Assembly (NCBI GenBank): GCA_012729765.1
Contig: JAAYCM010000025.1
Span: 1 to 64,000, forward strand
Reading direction: 5' to 3'
Length of the DNA: 64,000 nucleotides
DNA from: Chloroflexota bacterium
Lineage (GTDB): Bacteria; Chloroflexota; Anaerolineae; Aggregatilineales; Aggregatilineaceae
The position numbers were made by a program, and so were the translations under genes. Under the pieces are notes generated by a model that was given only the letters and a program-made list of their open reading frames with translations, was not told the DNA's origin and searched no databases. Of this stretch, positions 1 through 7,925 are shown piece by piece (within the stretch, counting starts at the first letter, position 1; each line of letters begins with the position of its first letter).

Positions 1-994
1 ACTCGCGCAGCAGCGTGAAGCCGTCGCCCACCCGCGCATGTTTGCTGTAGGCCAGCCGCCCGGCATCGGCAAACCGGCTGGCGAAAATCAGCGCGACCGC
101 ATCCAGGCCGCCGCTGTTGAAGCGCACATCGATCACCAGCGCCTCTTTACCCGCGAGCGCGGCCAGCGCCTCGTCGATAGCTTCCCCGGCGCTCGCCAGG
201 TCCTCGCCGGGGGGCACCATCGAGATCAGGTTGATATACCCCACCTCGTCCGCCAGCTCCCCATAGATCACGGGCGACTTCACCGTGATGCCCGCGTCTG
301 TTACGATAAAATGCTCGTTCAGGAAGGCGTCATCTTCGTGCAGATATTCATGCACCAGCAGGTCAAATTCATGCAGCACGACCTCTCGCAGATCTGCCTC
401 GGCTGCGCCCCAGGCGGGCATCAGCCCCGGCGAGAACAGATCGGTTTCGCTCACCAGCGTGACGTGCCCATCCTCAAGCGGCGTGATCATCTCGGCCAGC
501 ACGTCGAACAACTCGTCTGGCGTGGTGTCCGCCGTCACCTGGGGACGGTAGCGCTCGTACTGGGCCTGCCAGTCCACCTCGCGCAGCTCGAAGAAGGCAT
601 AGTGCTCGTTGAAGGTGTGCCAGAATACCTCGAAGTTCGTTTCGGGGTCGTCGGTAACGGGGGTGCCGCCATCGGTGCACAGCTCCGGCAGCGCGGGCAG
701 ACGTTCGGCGGTGATATACGTGCCGATCTCGTCGGTGGCGAGCAGCCGATCACCATCCAGAGTCAGGGTCAGGCCCAGCTCCGCTGCCGTCAATTGCATC
801 CATTCCTGGCAGCTTACGGCGGTTTCTCCATAGATCGTCAGGAGATCGCCCTGTACTTCGATCACGTAGCCATAGCCGACGCTGCGCCATACTCCATCCA
901 GATCGCCCGCCGGATCAGCCTGCGCCCACACGGGCGCGGCCAGCGACAGCAGCAGCACGACGGCGACGATCAGCGCGCCTAAACGGTATTTCAT
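1..994 (-). CDS. S41-family (C-terminal-processing-like) peptidase, 3' part outside window
   Basis: The reading frame is open from an ATG at 994 to the window edge, so the C-terminus is missing. The protein begins with a signal peptide (MKYRLGALIV followed by a hydrophobic run ending in AAPVWAQA), so it is probably exported. A lipocalin-like N-terminal part is followed by a tail-protease domain. Near residue 250 it reads GYINLISMVPPG, and near residue 290 VIDVRFNSGG, which matches the conserved R-x-N-x-GG strand of S41 proteases. The catalytic Ser and Lys lie downstream of the visible part, so activity cannot be judged. A GAGGAAG motif precedes the ATG at short spacing. The gene is divergent from the 6S-like RNA. 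Confidence 0.75.
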   Translation of the reverse strand, partial: MKYRLGALIVAVVLLLSLAAPVWAQADPAGDLDGVWRSVGYGYVIEVQGDLLTIYGETAVSCQEWMQLTAAELGLTLTLDGDRLLATDEIGTYITAERLPALPELCTDGGTPVTDDPETNFEVFWHTFNEHYAFFELREVDWQAQYERYRPQVTADTTPDELFDVLAEMITPLEDGHVTLVSETDLFSPGLMPAWGAAEADLREVVLHEFDLLVHEYLHEDDAFLNEHFIVTDAGITVKSPVIYGELADEVGYINLISMVPPGEDLASAGEAIDEALAALAGKEALVIDVRFNSGGLDAVALIFASRFADAGRLAYSKHARVGDGFTLLRE

Positions 995-1179
995 CTCTTC
1001 CTCGCAGTGTGATACGCAGGCTCCCATAACCTGCTTCACAGACGAGTACGCGCACCGCCCGCCCGAAGTTGCAGCACACCCTACCCAGCCCTGCTTGTAA
1101 CGATCATCCAACCATTGTAGGCGAAATCCTGACAGTGATAAAGGTCCTGCTAGAAGTGTATCGTTTTGCAATTTTTTAC

Positions 1180-1208
1180 TTTACAGGTCGGGCCGGGCGT
1201 GGTATAAA
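1180..1208 (+). promoter_or_regulatory. Sigma70-type promoter of the 6S-like RNA
   Basis: TTTACA at 1180-1185 and TATAAA at 1203-1208 are separated by exactly 17 bp. The predicted start is near 1215, just before the first arm of the long closing stem of the downstream RNA. Confidence 0.7.
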
Positions 1209-1214
1209 TGCTGT

Positions 1215-1416
1215 AACCTGCTGTGCGCGTGATCCGCACAAGGTTTTGAGCCAACACCCTAACGAAGGGGATCGGATTCCCGGGCAAACGCATTAGGACT
1301 CGTTCTAAAGCGGGAAGTGCGGGCTAGATCACCCACCTGCGAAAGCAGGTTCAAAACGTCGCGGCACACGGCACGGCGGGAGACATCATCAGCCCGATCA
1401 ATCGATCGGGCTTTTT
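1215..1416 (+). ncRNA. ssrS: 6S RNA-like regulatory RNA
   Basis: No ORF explains this strongly promoted and terminated stretch of about 200 nt. The ends pair into a long interrupted stem: GTGC 1223-1226 with GCAC 1371-1374, CCGC with GCGG 1361-1364, and GTTTTGA 1243-1249 with TCAAAAC 1351-1357. The middle forms a distal arm (TTCCCG with CGGGAA, then TTAG with CTAA around an 8-nt loop). A large asymmetric bubble lies between the two, and its 3' side carries a small hairpin ACCTGC-GAAA-GCAGGT. This closing stem, central bubble and terminal arm is the architecture by which 6S RNA mimics an open promoter and binds RNA polymerase. The length also fits. A covariance-model match has not been tested. 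Confidence 0.65.
1391..1416 (+). terminator. Rho-independent terminator of the 6S-like RNA
   Basis: AGCCCGAT (1391-1398) pairs with ATCGGGCT across a 6-nt loop and is followed by TTTTTC. Confidence 0.8.
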
Positions 1417-1437
1417 CTTTGCCCCGGCGGCGCGCCG

Positions 1438-1495
1438 CGTTTGTCCCTCTTGGACAAACGATAACCTTGATTCTGCCCTGCCAAATCGTTATACT
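1438..1495 (+). promoter_or_regulatory. Promoter with upstream palindrome, MBL-fold gene
   Basis: TTGATT (1467-1472) and TATACT (1490-1495) are 17 bp apart. Directly upstream is a perfect 9-bp inverted repeat, CGTTTGTCC / GGACAAACG (1438-1446 and 1452-1460, 5-nt centre), placed like an activator or repressor site. Confidence 0.6.
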
Positions 1496-1537
1496 GAGTT
1501 CCCTCAATGGGCTTAGCGGCGAAACATCAGGACAATC

Positions 1538-2401
1538 GTGAGTATGCAGCGCGAACGCGTCGCCGATGACATCTACGTTTTCACCAGCGAGTTGTACGCT
1601 CAGGTCACAGCCGGGGCTGTGATCACTTCTGAGGGCGCGATCCTGATCGATACCCTGGTCTTCCCCGAAGAAGCGCGCGCCATCAAGCACTTTCTCGAAA
1701 ACCGGCTCAACTGCCCGGTTCGCTACATCATCAACACCCACTACCATGCCGATCACACCTACGGCACATGCTTTTTCGAGGACGCGCTGGTCGTCTCGCA
1801 CGCCCTGTGCTACGAGATGCTCGCCACGCGTGGCAAGGACGGGCTGTACCAGGCTCAGCAGAGCGCGCCGGAACTGCGCGACGTGCAGATGGTGCTGCCG
1901 CATATGGTCTTCGACACCGGCACGCTGACCGTGCATCTCGGCAACAAGTCGGTCGAACTGTGGCACTCGCCCGGCCACAGCCCGGACTCGATCGTGTGCC
2001 TGGTCAAGGAAGATCGCGTGCTGTTTGCCGCCGATACGCTGATGCCGATCCCCTATTTCGTGGATGGCAACTACGACGATTTCGTCGCCAGCCTGCACGC
2101 GCTGCGCAACGGCGGCTATGAGAACGTGGTCCAGGGGCACGGCGAGGTTGTGCTGCGGGGTGAGGTCGAGGAGAAGATTCAGAGCGACCTGGAGTATCTG
2201 GCAATCATCCGGCAGCACGTCGAGCGCACGCTCCAACGCCAGAAGCCAATCAGCGAGTTGGACGGCATCAGCATCGAGAGCTGCGGCAAGAGCCGGATTC
2301 CGCTCAACGGGCTGGTACAGGAGCTGCACCGCGCCAATCTGCACGCGCTTTATCACCTGCTCCAGGTCCAGCGCGACGGCGTGGGCGCTATCTCGGCCTG
2401 A
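1538..2401 (+). CDS. MBL-fold metallo-hydrolase
   Basis: A 287-aa metallo-beta-lactamase-fold protein. The zinc signature THYHADH near residue 67 gives the H-x-H-x-D-H ligands. Further ligands are visible as HSPGHSPD near 147, AADTLMPIP near 165 and QGHGEVV near 202. The fold covers hydrolases of many thioester, ester or phosphodiester substrates; nothing here fixes the substrate. A short AGGA lies 5 nt before the GTG at 1538; ATG 1544 is an alternative start. The gene is monocistronic, with its own promoter at 1467-1495 and a bidirectional terminator at 2432-2460. Confidence 0.8.
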   Translation: MSMQRERVADDIYVFTSELYAQVTAGAVITSEGAILIDTLVFPEEARAIKHFLENRLNCPVRYIINTHYHADHTYGTCFFEDALVVSHALCYEMLATRGKDGLYQAQQSAPELRDVQMVLPHMVFDTGTLTVHLGNKSVELWHSPGHSPDSIVCLVKEDRVLFAADTLMPIPYFVDGNYDDFVASLHALRNGGYENVVQGHGEVVLRGEVEEKIQSDLEYLAIIRQHVERTLQRQKPISELDGISIESCGKSRIPLNGLVQELHRANLHALYHLLQVQRDGVGAISA

Positions 2402-2431
2402 AGGCGCGCCAAATTCGATACGCGGGAAACA

Positions 2432-2460
2432 AAAAAGGGATGCGGTGTGCATCCCTTTTT
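2432..2460. terminator. Bidirectional terminator between MBL gene and tRNA-fMet
   Basis: AAAAAGGGATGC (2432-2443) pairs perfectly with GCATCCCTTTTT (2449-2460) around GGTGT. Both strands end in a T-run, as expected between convergent genes. Confidence 0.85.
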
Positions 2461-2466
2461 CTACAG

Positions 2467-2538
2467 TAGCGGGGGCAGGATTCGAACCTGCGACCTCCGG
2501 GTTATGAGCCCGACGAGCTGCCACTGCTCTACCCCGCA
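2467..2538 (-). tRNA. Initiator tRNA-fMet (CAT)
   Basis: The cloverleaf reads on the minus strand with anticodon CAT in the loop CTCATAA. Initiator marks are present: the anticodon stem holds three consecutive GC pairs (GGG/CCC), and positions 1 and 72 do not pair. Here the mismatch is U1 against U72, whereas the usual one is C1-A72. The T-arm is GCAGG-TTCGAAT-CCTGC. CCA is not encoded. Confidence 0.92.
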
Positions 2539-2550
2539 TCGACGCTGGCT

Positions 2551-2579
2551 ATAATACCATCCGCACCGGCGACCGTCAA
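2551..2579 (-). promoter_or_regulatory. Promoter of tRNA-fMet
   Basis: On the minus strand, TTGACG (2579-2574) and TATTAT (2556-2551) are 17 bp apart, ending 12 nt before the mature tRNA 5' end. Confidence 0.75.
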
Positions 2580-2700
2580 GGCTAAGTTTATTTTTCTAAT
2601 CCGCATCTTATGCGATCTGGCGCGGCGGGGTGGTGCTTCGTCCCGGAACGCCTATACTCTGCACAGGGAAATCATCACCAGGCCAAGAGGACAGCGCACC

Positions 2701-3231
2701 ATGCCCGACGACATCTACGCCGCGCTCTCACGCGAAGAACTGCTCAGACTGCTCGATATGTATGCCAAGAACTGGCTGGCGCATGACGGAAGCTGGTTCC
2801 TGACCATCGAGGAAGCCTACGGCACCGAGACCGCCGTCGAGATGGACGTGCGCGCCTGGGAACGCTTCGCCGTGTCCGAAGCGCGGCGCATCCTGCGCGA
2901 GTTCGACCTGCCGCCCGATGGAGGGCTGACCGCGCTCGAAAAAGCGCTCCAACTGCGGATGTACGCGCGCATCAACCGGCAGGAGATCGAGTGGGCCGGG
3001 CCGGACCGGCTGATCTTCCGCATGGTCGAATGCCGGGTGCAGATCACACGCCAGCGCAAGGGCCTGCCGCCGTTCGCGTGTAGGCCGGTCGGGGTGATGG
3101 AGTTCACCAAATTCGCGGAGACGATCGATCCGCGCATCCAGACGCGTTGCCTGGGGTGCCCGCCCGATCCGGTCACAGGCGCGTTCTGTGGCTGGGAGTT
3201 CACGCTCAAGGAAGAAACAAGCCAGCCATGA
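2701..3231 (+). CDS. DUF6125-like cytosolic protein
   Basis: A 176-aa soluble protein. The N-terminal LLDMYAKNWLAHDGSWF, the helical WERFAVSEARRILREF and a C-terminal set of cysteines (VECRVQ, FACRPVG, CLGCPPD, FCGWEF) match my recollection of the DUF6125 family found in anaerobes and Chloroflexota. Its function is unknown; the conserved Cys could bind a metal or haem-like group, but this is inference. The stop codon overlaps the start of pncC (ATGA), so the two are translationally coupled. A GAGGA-type ribosome site precedes the ATG. Confidence 0.6.
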   Translation: MPDDIYAALSREELLRLLDMYAKNWLAHDGSWFLTIEEAYGTETAVEMDVRAWERFAVSEARRILREFDLPPDGGLTALEKALQLRMYARINRQEIEWAGPDRLIFRMVECRVQITRQRKGLPPFACRPVGVMEFTKFAETIDPRIQTRCLGCPPDPVTGAFCGWEFTLKEETSQP

Positions 3232-3749
3232 CCACCGCCGATTCTGCGCACACCGCGCCGCCGCTTGAAGCCCAGGTCGGGGAGCGGCTGCGCGCGCGCC
3301 ACCTGACGATTGCCACCGCCGAGTCGAGCACCGGGGGCCTGATCGCGGCGCGACTGACCGCGATCTCCGGCAGCTCTGAGTACGTCATGGGCGGGGTGGT
3401 CGCCTATGCCGACCGGATCAAGCAGCAGCTTCTCGGCGTGCAGGAAGCAACGCTGATCGCACATGGGGCCGTGAGTGAGCCGGTCGCCTGCCAGATGGCC
3501 GATGGGGCGCGGGCATTGTTCGGGACGGATGTGGCGCTGAGCGTGACCGGCATCGCGGGGCCGGGCGGGGCGACGGCAACCAAGCCGGTGGGGCTGACTT
3601 ATGTCGGGCTGAGCGCGACAGACGGTACGTGGGTCCGGCGTTACACCTGGCACGGCGACCGCACGCACAACCGGCAGAGCGCCGCCGATGCCGCCTTCCG
3701 CCTGCTGCTCGATTATCTGGATGGGACGCATGAAACTGCGCGTGACTGA
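3228..3749 (+). CDS. pncC: Nicotinamide-nucleotide amidase (CinA C-terminal domain)
   Basis: A 173-aa stand-alone CinA-C protein. It contains the family marks TAESSTGGLIAARLT (residues about 30-44), GGVVAYADRIKQQLLGV, and SVTGIAGPGGAT near residue 105. The family deamidates nicotinamide mononucleotide to nicotinate mononucleotide and so recycles pyridine nucleotides. Stand-alone domains of this length are common. The ATG at 3228 overlaps the upstream stop in ATGA, which decides the start over longer in-frame options. The gene runs 20 bp into the next gene, so the three form one operon. Confidence 0.88.
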   Translation: MTTADSAHTAPPLEAQVGERLRARHLTIATAESSTGGLIAARLTAISGSSEYVMGGVVAYADRIKQQLLGVQEATLIAHGAVSEPVACQMADGARALFGTDVALSVTGIAGPGGATATKPVGLTYVGLSATDGTWVRRYTWHGDRTHNRQSAADAAFRLLLDYLDGTHETARD

Positions 3750-3966
3750 GGTTGAGGCGTCCTTCACGCCGGACGGCTGGCCGATCCCGTCGGCGCTGCG
3801 CTGGGAAGGCGAGATGCTGTCCATCATCGACATTGGCCGCCGCTGGCGCACCGAGGACGGGATTCACCTGCTGGTGCGCGTGCCCGATCAACGCGTGTTC
3901 GAGCTGCACACCAACGGATCGCTGTGGCGCGCGGGTGTGATCGCGCAGCCGCCGCACTTCGCCTAG
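3730..3966 (+). CDS. Small hypothetical protein (DUF6504-like)
   Basis: A 78-aa protein starting MKLRVTEVEASF. The pattern of a short beta-rich chain with RWEGEMLSIIDIGRRWR, then LLVRVPDQRVFELH and LWRAG, resembles the small DUF6504-type proteins; I am not sure of the family. It begins inside the 3' end of pncC (20-bp overlap), so it is probably translated from the same mRNA. The stop codon TAG lies inside the CTAG that borders the repeat element immediately downstream. Confidence 0.55.
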   Translation: MKLRVTEVEASFTPDGWPIPSALRWEGEMLSIIDIGRRWRTEDGIHLLVRVPDQRVFELHTNGSLWRAGVIAQPPHFA

Positions 3967-4141
3967 AGGCTGTGATGCGCTTTTACCCCCCATCCCCCGG
4001 CCCCTTCCCCCACGCTGGCGCGGAGGGCAGGGGAGACTGGCGGCGTTTTTCAAGTCCTTCCCTCATTTTGGGGAAGGATTTAGGATGGGGGGAAGGGTTG
4101 TTCGCCGCGTTCAGCGTTCCAAAGGACATCACACGCGCTCG
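3963..4141 (+). repeat. MITE-like element, copy 1
   Basis: A GC-rich non-coding element of about 175 bp. The left end is CTAG followed by AGGCTGTGATGCGCTTTTA. The core carries CCCCCCATCCCCCGGCCCC..., GGGGAAGGATTTAGGATGGGG and a CGTTCAGCGTTCC block; the right end is a degraded inverted copy (GGACATCACACGCG). The same order of blocks recurs near 18.2, 31.3, 48.4 and 54.6 kb. No ORF lies within it. Confidence 0.75.
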
Positions 4142-4162
4142 CGGCTGGTCCGGGCGTTTCAT

Positions 4163-4213
4163 GTAGGGGTGAGGCTTGCGTCGCCCGCTGGGCAGAGCCA
4201 GCTCTGCCCCTAC
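4163..4213. repeat. Short GTAGGGG dyad repeat, copy 1
   Basis: A 51-bp element bounded by GTAGGGG and CCCCTAC, with an inner GGGCAGAGC/GCTCTGCCC dyad. A related copy is at 45429-45478. It lies between the MITE copy and the 3' end of the thioesterase gene; 3967-4229 holds only these repeats. Confidence 0.6.
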
Positions 4214-4229
4214 CAACCGGTACGAGCAT

Positions 4230-4637
4230 CTACTTCAGCAGCTTGCCCGCCGCGCGACTCTCGAAACGGACACGGTCCACGATGAAACGCTCGTGCGTTC
4301 CCTCGCCGATCTGCTCGACCGGGTCCCAGGCCGCCACGTCGAACACCAGCCGCCGCCCGTCTACCGCCCGCAGCGTTGCCTGGGCACGCACCGTCATCCC
4401 GACCGGCGTCGCCGCCAGGTGCCGCACGTCGAGCTGGGTCCCAACCGTGACCTGTCCTTCGTCCAGCCGCCCTTCCAGCGCCTTGATCGCCGCCCCTTCC
4501 ATCAGCGCGATCATGGCCGGGGTGGAGTAGACATCCACGTTGCCGCTGCCCAGCGCGGCAGCCGTCACGCTCTCCGTGACGGTGATCGACACTTCGCCGG
4601 TCAAGCCGGGTTCCAGCCGGGAACGCTCATCCGCCAT
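4230..4637 (-). CDS. FlK-like hotdog thioesterase
   Basis: A 135-aa hotdog-fold protein. It shows the features of the fluoroacetyl-CoA-thioesterase-like group: an N-terminal VTESVTAAALGSGNVDVYST, the helix TPAMIALMEGAAIKAL, then GTQLDVRHLAATPVGMTV and EGTHERFIVDRVRF. Members hydrolyse acyl-CoA thioesters, but most are general housekeeping thioesterases. The ATG at 4637 is preceded by GAGGAG. It lies 12 bp downstream of the GT39-like gene on the same strand and so belongs to the metG operon. Confidence 0.8.
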   Translation of the reverse strand: MADERSRLEPGLTGEVSITVTESVTAAALGSGNVDVYSTPAMIALMEGAAIKALEGRLDEGQVTVGTQLDVRHLAATPVGMTVRAQATLRAVDGRRLVFDVAAWDPVEQIGEGTHERFIVDRVRFESRAAGKLLK

Positions 4638-4649
4638 CGTTTTTGCTCC

Positions 4650-6053
4650 TCACCACGCGGGCAAAGTGGGCACGATATACGTGTCCAGCGCGTACCACGC
4701 GAACGCCGCCAGCGCGAACATCGCCGCGACCGGCAGCCAGGCCGCCACCGGCCAGCGCCCGGCCAGCCAATCGACCCAGCCGCGCAGACCGAGCGCGGCC
4801 AGCAGCGCCAGCGGCACCAGCGCCGGGTAGAGATAGCGCCCCTGGAACTGCACGAAGTCCAGGTTATAGAGCACGTAGGCGGCCAGCACCAGCGCCAGCA
4901 CAATCCCAAACAGGAACAGGCTCTCGCGCTGGGCGGGAGTCAGCCCGCGCGGCCAACTGTGCCGCCCCGCAAACAGGATCGCGCCCGGCACCACGCCAAC
5001 CGCGAACAGCAGGAACAGGGTGTAGGTCCAGCCCGCCATGACGACGCCCATCCAGCCGAACTGGCCCCAAAAGCTGCGGAAGGTCGTGCGGGCGTAGTTT
5101 TCGAGATAGAGGCGCGTGCTGCCGCCGTACATCGTCTCGATGTAATCATCCGTGCGCGGCTGCCCGACCGTCACCGCGTCGTGACGCGCCAGCCCGGTAA
5201 AGTCGGTCCCGCCGTAGACATCCAGATTGCGCGCCCACCACAGGCCGCCCAGCAGCACCGCCGGGATCAGCACCGCCGCGATGTGGCCTGCCGCCTCGCG
5301 CAGCGGCCAGCGCGCCCGCCGCCAACGCAGCAGCACCGCCAGCCCCGCGATCCCGGCCAGGAAATAGATCGTGGTTTTGGTCAGCAGCGCCGCCCCGACC
5401 AGCAAACCGAGCGCGATCGGGGGGCGCGGCTGAGTGCGATCCAGGTAGCGCACGCTGGCGAGCAGCGTCAGCCCGACGAGCAGTTCGGCCAGGCTGTCGT
5501 TGCTCACGCTGGCGAGGATCGAGACGTGCTGCGGCAGAAACGCCATGAATGCCGCGCCGGTCAGGGCCAGGGCGGGCCAGCGCGGGAACAGCGCCCGCAG
5601 CGTGGCCCACGCCGCCAGCACGACGCCCGCCCCGATCAGCGCCGAAAACAGCCGCAGCGCGACCAGGTCGCCATCCGAGGCGGCATAGACCGGCGCTTGC
5701 AGCAGGTAATACAGTGGCGGCTGGTGATCCTCGTATTCGAGCGTGTCGATCCGGTCCGTCAGCGCCGGGTCGAAGCCGCTGCCCACCAGCGCGTTCTGAT
5801 AGTCCTGCTGCCAGTCGCCCATTTCCAGCACGGGCAGCCGCCCCTCGTCCGCGATCTGGCGCACGTAGTTGTAATGGGCCGGCTCGTCGGGAGCCTGCCA
5901 GTCCGGGACGCGCACGGCATACTGCCACGCCAGCAGCCCATAGACCACCAGGATCAGGGCCAGCGCGACCCACTCCCCGCGCCCGATCGTGAGGGTTGCC
6001 GGGCGCAGCGGAACAAGCACTTCCTGCCCCGCCGGCTGCATCGTATCGCCCAC
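4650..6053 (-). CDS. GT39/DUF2142-like polytopic membrane glycosyltransferase
   Basis: A 467-aa membrane protein with about 10-12 hydrophobic segments. The first extracytoplasmic loop carries WQAPDEPAHYNYVRQIADEG and later DHQPPLYYLL, the D-E-P-x-H and QPPLYY marks of GT-C fold glycosyltransferases acting on lipid-linked sugars. The donor and acceptor are unknown. It starts with GTG at 6053 directly after the metG stop codon, so it is coupled to metG; an in-frame ATG lies four codons later. The thioesterase gene follows. Confidence 0.75.
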   Translation of the reverse strand: MGDTMQPAGQEVLVPLRPATLTIGRGEWVALALILVVYGLLAWQYAVRVPDWQAPDEPAHYNYVRQIADEGRLPVLEMGDWQQDYQNALVGSGFDPALTDRIDTLEYEDHQPPLYYLLQAPVYAASDGDLVALRLFSALIGAGVVLAAWATLRALFPRWPALALTGAAFMAFLPQHVSILASVSNDSLAELLVGLTLLASVRYLDRTQPRPPIALGLLVGAALLTKTTIYFLAGIAGLAVLLRWRRARWPLREAAGHIAAVLIPAVLLGGLWWARNLDVYGGTDFTGLARHDAVTVGQPRTDDYIETMYGGSTRLYLENYARTTFRSFWGQFGWMGVVMAGWTYTLFLLFAVGVVPGAILFAGRHSWPRGLTPAQRESLFLFGIVLALVLAAYVLYNLDFVQFQGRYLYPALVPLALLAALGLRGWVDWLAGRWPVAAWLPVAAMFALAAFAWYALDTYIVPTLPAW

Positions 6054-7853
6054 TTAGCTCACCTGGCCGGGCTGCTCGATCTGGCGCGGCTGGCCCAGGC
6101 GCGCGCGCTCTTCCTCGACGATCTCCGGCTCCAGCTTGCGGAACAGCGCTTCCGGCTCGCGCAGCTTTTGCCCGGCGGCCAGCGCGCCCGGCTCCCAGCG
6201 CCCGATTGCGCGCGTGCCGTCGTAGGTCAGCGCCTCGTGCGTGCGCTCCGACTCGGTGAAGGACTGGATCGCCTGCTCGCCGAACAGCGTCCCGTCATAG
6301 CCCAGGTATTCGTGCACACGCTGCGAGGTGAACGGCAGGAACGGCGCGAACAGTGTCTTGAGGTGGTCGATGCAGCGCAGCGCGGTATAGATCGTCTTGG
6401 CCGCCTCGGCGCGATCATCCTTGATCACCTTGAACCAGGGCGCGCGATCCAGGTAGCCGTTGACCTCGCGGGCCAGCGCCATCGTCTCGGTCAGCGCCTC
6501 ACGCAGCCGGACCGCGTCCAGCAGCGCGCCGATGCGGGCGAACCCGCCCTCGACCTGCGCCAGAATCTCGCGGTCCATCTCGCGCAGATCGCCCGGATCG
6601 GGCACCACGCCATCGAAATGCTTGACCGTGAACTTGAGCACGCGGTTGACCAGGTTGCCCCACGCGGCCAGCAGCTCGGTGTTGTTGCGCGTGACGAAGC
6701 CTTCCCAGCTCCAGTCGGAGTCGCGGCTTTCGGGAAAGGTCATCGCGATGTAGTAGCGGACCGCGTCGGGATCGTAGCGCTCCAGGATATCGGGCACCCA
6801 CACCGCCCAGTTGCGGCTCTTGGAGAACTGCTTGCCCTCGATGTTCATGAACTCGTTGGCGGGCACGTCATAGGGCAGCGCGATCGAGCCGTTATCCGGC
6901 CCGGCGTACAGCCCATCGATGCCCATCAGCTCCGCCGGCCAGATGATGGTGTGGAACTCGATGTTGTCCTTGCCGATGAAGTTGTAGACTTTGGCGTCGG
7001 GGTTATACCACCAGCGTTTCCAGGCGTCCGGCTCCCCGATGCTGTGCGCCCACTCGATGCTGGCCGTCAGATAGCCCATCACCGCCTCGAACCAGACGTA
7101 CATCCGTTTGTCTTCCCAGCCTTCGAGCGGGATGCGGATGCCCCACTCGATGTCACGCGTGATCGGGCGGCCATGCAGATCGTCCACCTTGTTCTGCGAG
7201 ACTTTGAGCACGTTATCGCGCCAGTGCCCTTTTTCCTGCGCGAGATAGGCGTGCAGGCGGTCGGCAAAGGCGGCCAGATCGAAGAAGTAGTGCTCGGTTT
7301 CGCGCACGACGGGCGTGCTGCCGTCGGTCTTGCTGCGCGGATTGATCAGGTCGAGCGCGTCGAGCAGGCTGCCGCAGTTGTCGCACTGGTCGCCGCGTGC
7401 CTGGTCGTAGCCGCAGATCGGGCATGTCCCCTCGACATAGCGATCCGGCAGGAAGCGCTGCTCGGCTTCGCTGTAGAGCAGGCGCTGCGTCTCGCGGTAC
7501 AGATAGCCGTCGTTCAGCAGCTTGAGGAAGATATCCTGCGCTACGCGGTGATGGTTCTCGGTGTCGGTGTGCGTGAACAGGTCGTAGCTGATGCCGATCT
7601 GCTGCTGCGTTTCGAGAAAGCGCCGGTGATAGTGCTCGAACACGACGCGCGGCGATACGCCGAGCTTGTCGGCCTCGACCGTGATCGGCGTCCCGTGCGC
7701 GTCGGAGCCGCTGACCATCAGCACGTGGTTGCCCTTCAGCCGGTGATAGCGGGCGAAGATGTCCGCCGGGAGATACGCGCCCGCCAGGTGTCCGGCGTGC
7801 AGATCGCCGTTGGCGTAGGGCCAGGCGACGGAAACGTGAATGTGTTCTGGCAT
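6054..7853 (-). CDS. metG: Methionyl-tRNA synthetase
   Basis: A 599-aa class I aminoacyl-tRNA synthetase that charges tRNA-Met and the initiator tRNA. The HIGH-type motif is HAGH at residues 19-22 after AWPYANGDL. The zinc knuckle reads CPICG...CDNCG near residues 140-157, and the KMSKS-type motif is FSKSR near residue 318. The chain ends after the helical anticodon-binding domain, without the C-terminal EMAP-like tRNA-binding domain seen in some homologues. GAGGG precedes the ATG. The upstream region holds an attenuator-like leader (7926-8087) and possibly a second promoter. Confidence 0.96.
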   Translation of the reverse strand: MPEHIHVSVAWPYANGDLHAGHLAGAYLPADIFARYHRLKGNHVLMVSGSDAHGTPITVEADKLGVSPRVVFEHYHRRFLETQQQIGISYDLFTHTDTENHHRVAQDIFLKLLNDGYLYRETQRLLYSEAEQRFLPDRYVEGTCPICGYDQARGDQCDNCGSLLDALDLINPRSKTDGSTPVVRETEHYFFDLAAFADRLHAYLAQEKGHWRDNVLKVSQNKVDDLHGRPITRDIEWGIRIPLEGWEDKRMYVWFEAVMGYLTASIEWAHSIGEPDAWKRWWYNPDAKVYNFIGKDNIEFHTIIWPAELMGIDGLYAGPDNGSIALPYDVPANEFMNIEGKQFSKSRNWAVWVPDILERYDPDAVRYYIAMTFPESRDSDWSWEGFVTRNNTELLAAWGNLVNRVLKFTVKHFDGVVPDPGDLREMDREILAQVEGGFARIGALLDAVRLREALTETMALAREVNGYLDRAPWFKVIKDDRAEAAKTIYTALRCIDHLKTLFAPFLPFTSQRVHEYLGYDGTLFGEQAIQSFTESERTHEALTYDGTRAIGRWEPGALAAGQKLREPEALFRKLEPEIVEEERARLGQPRQIEQPGQVS

Positions 7854-7894
7854 GGTTTTCCCTCTGTCGTGTTAGGGTCGCTGGGACCGCGCGA

Positions 7895-7924
7895 ATTGTA
7901 ACAGGCCGCGCACGGCATAACCAA
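7895..7924 (-). promoter_or_regulatory. Possible proximal metG promoter
   Basis: On the minus strand, TTGGTT (7924-7919) and TACAAT (7900-7895) are 18 bp apart, downstream of the leader terminator. If real, it would give metG a baseline that bypasses the attenuator. Confidence 0.35.
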
Positions 7925-7925
7925 C

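Noticed and set aside
3963..4141. A CRISPR array or tandem repeat, because of recurring GC-rich blocks.
   Set aside because: The copies are dispersed over 50 kb with inverted termini; there are no regularly spaced direct repeats with spacers.
4176..7901. A 1241-codon open frame on the plus strand opposite the thioesterase, GT39-like and metG genes.
   Set aside because: It is antisense to three well-supported genes, its translation is Arg/Gln/His-rich low-complexity sequence, and it has no domain. It is a shadow produced by high third-position GC.
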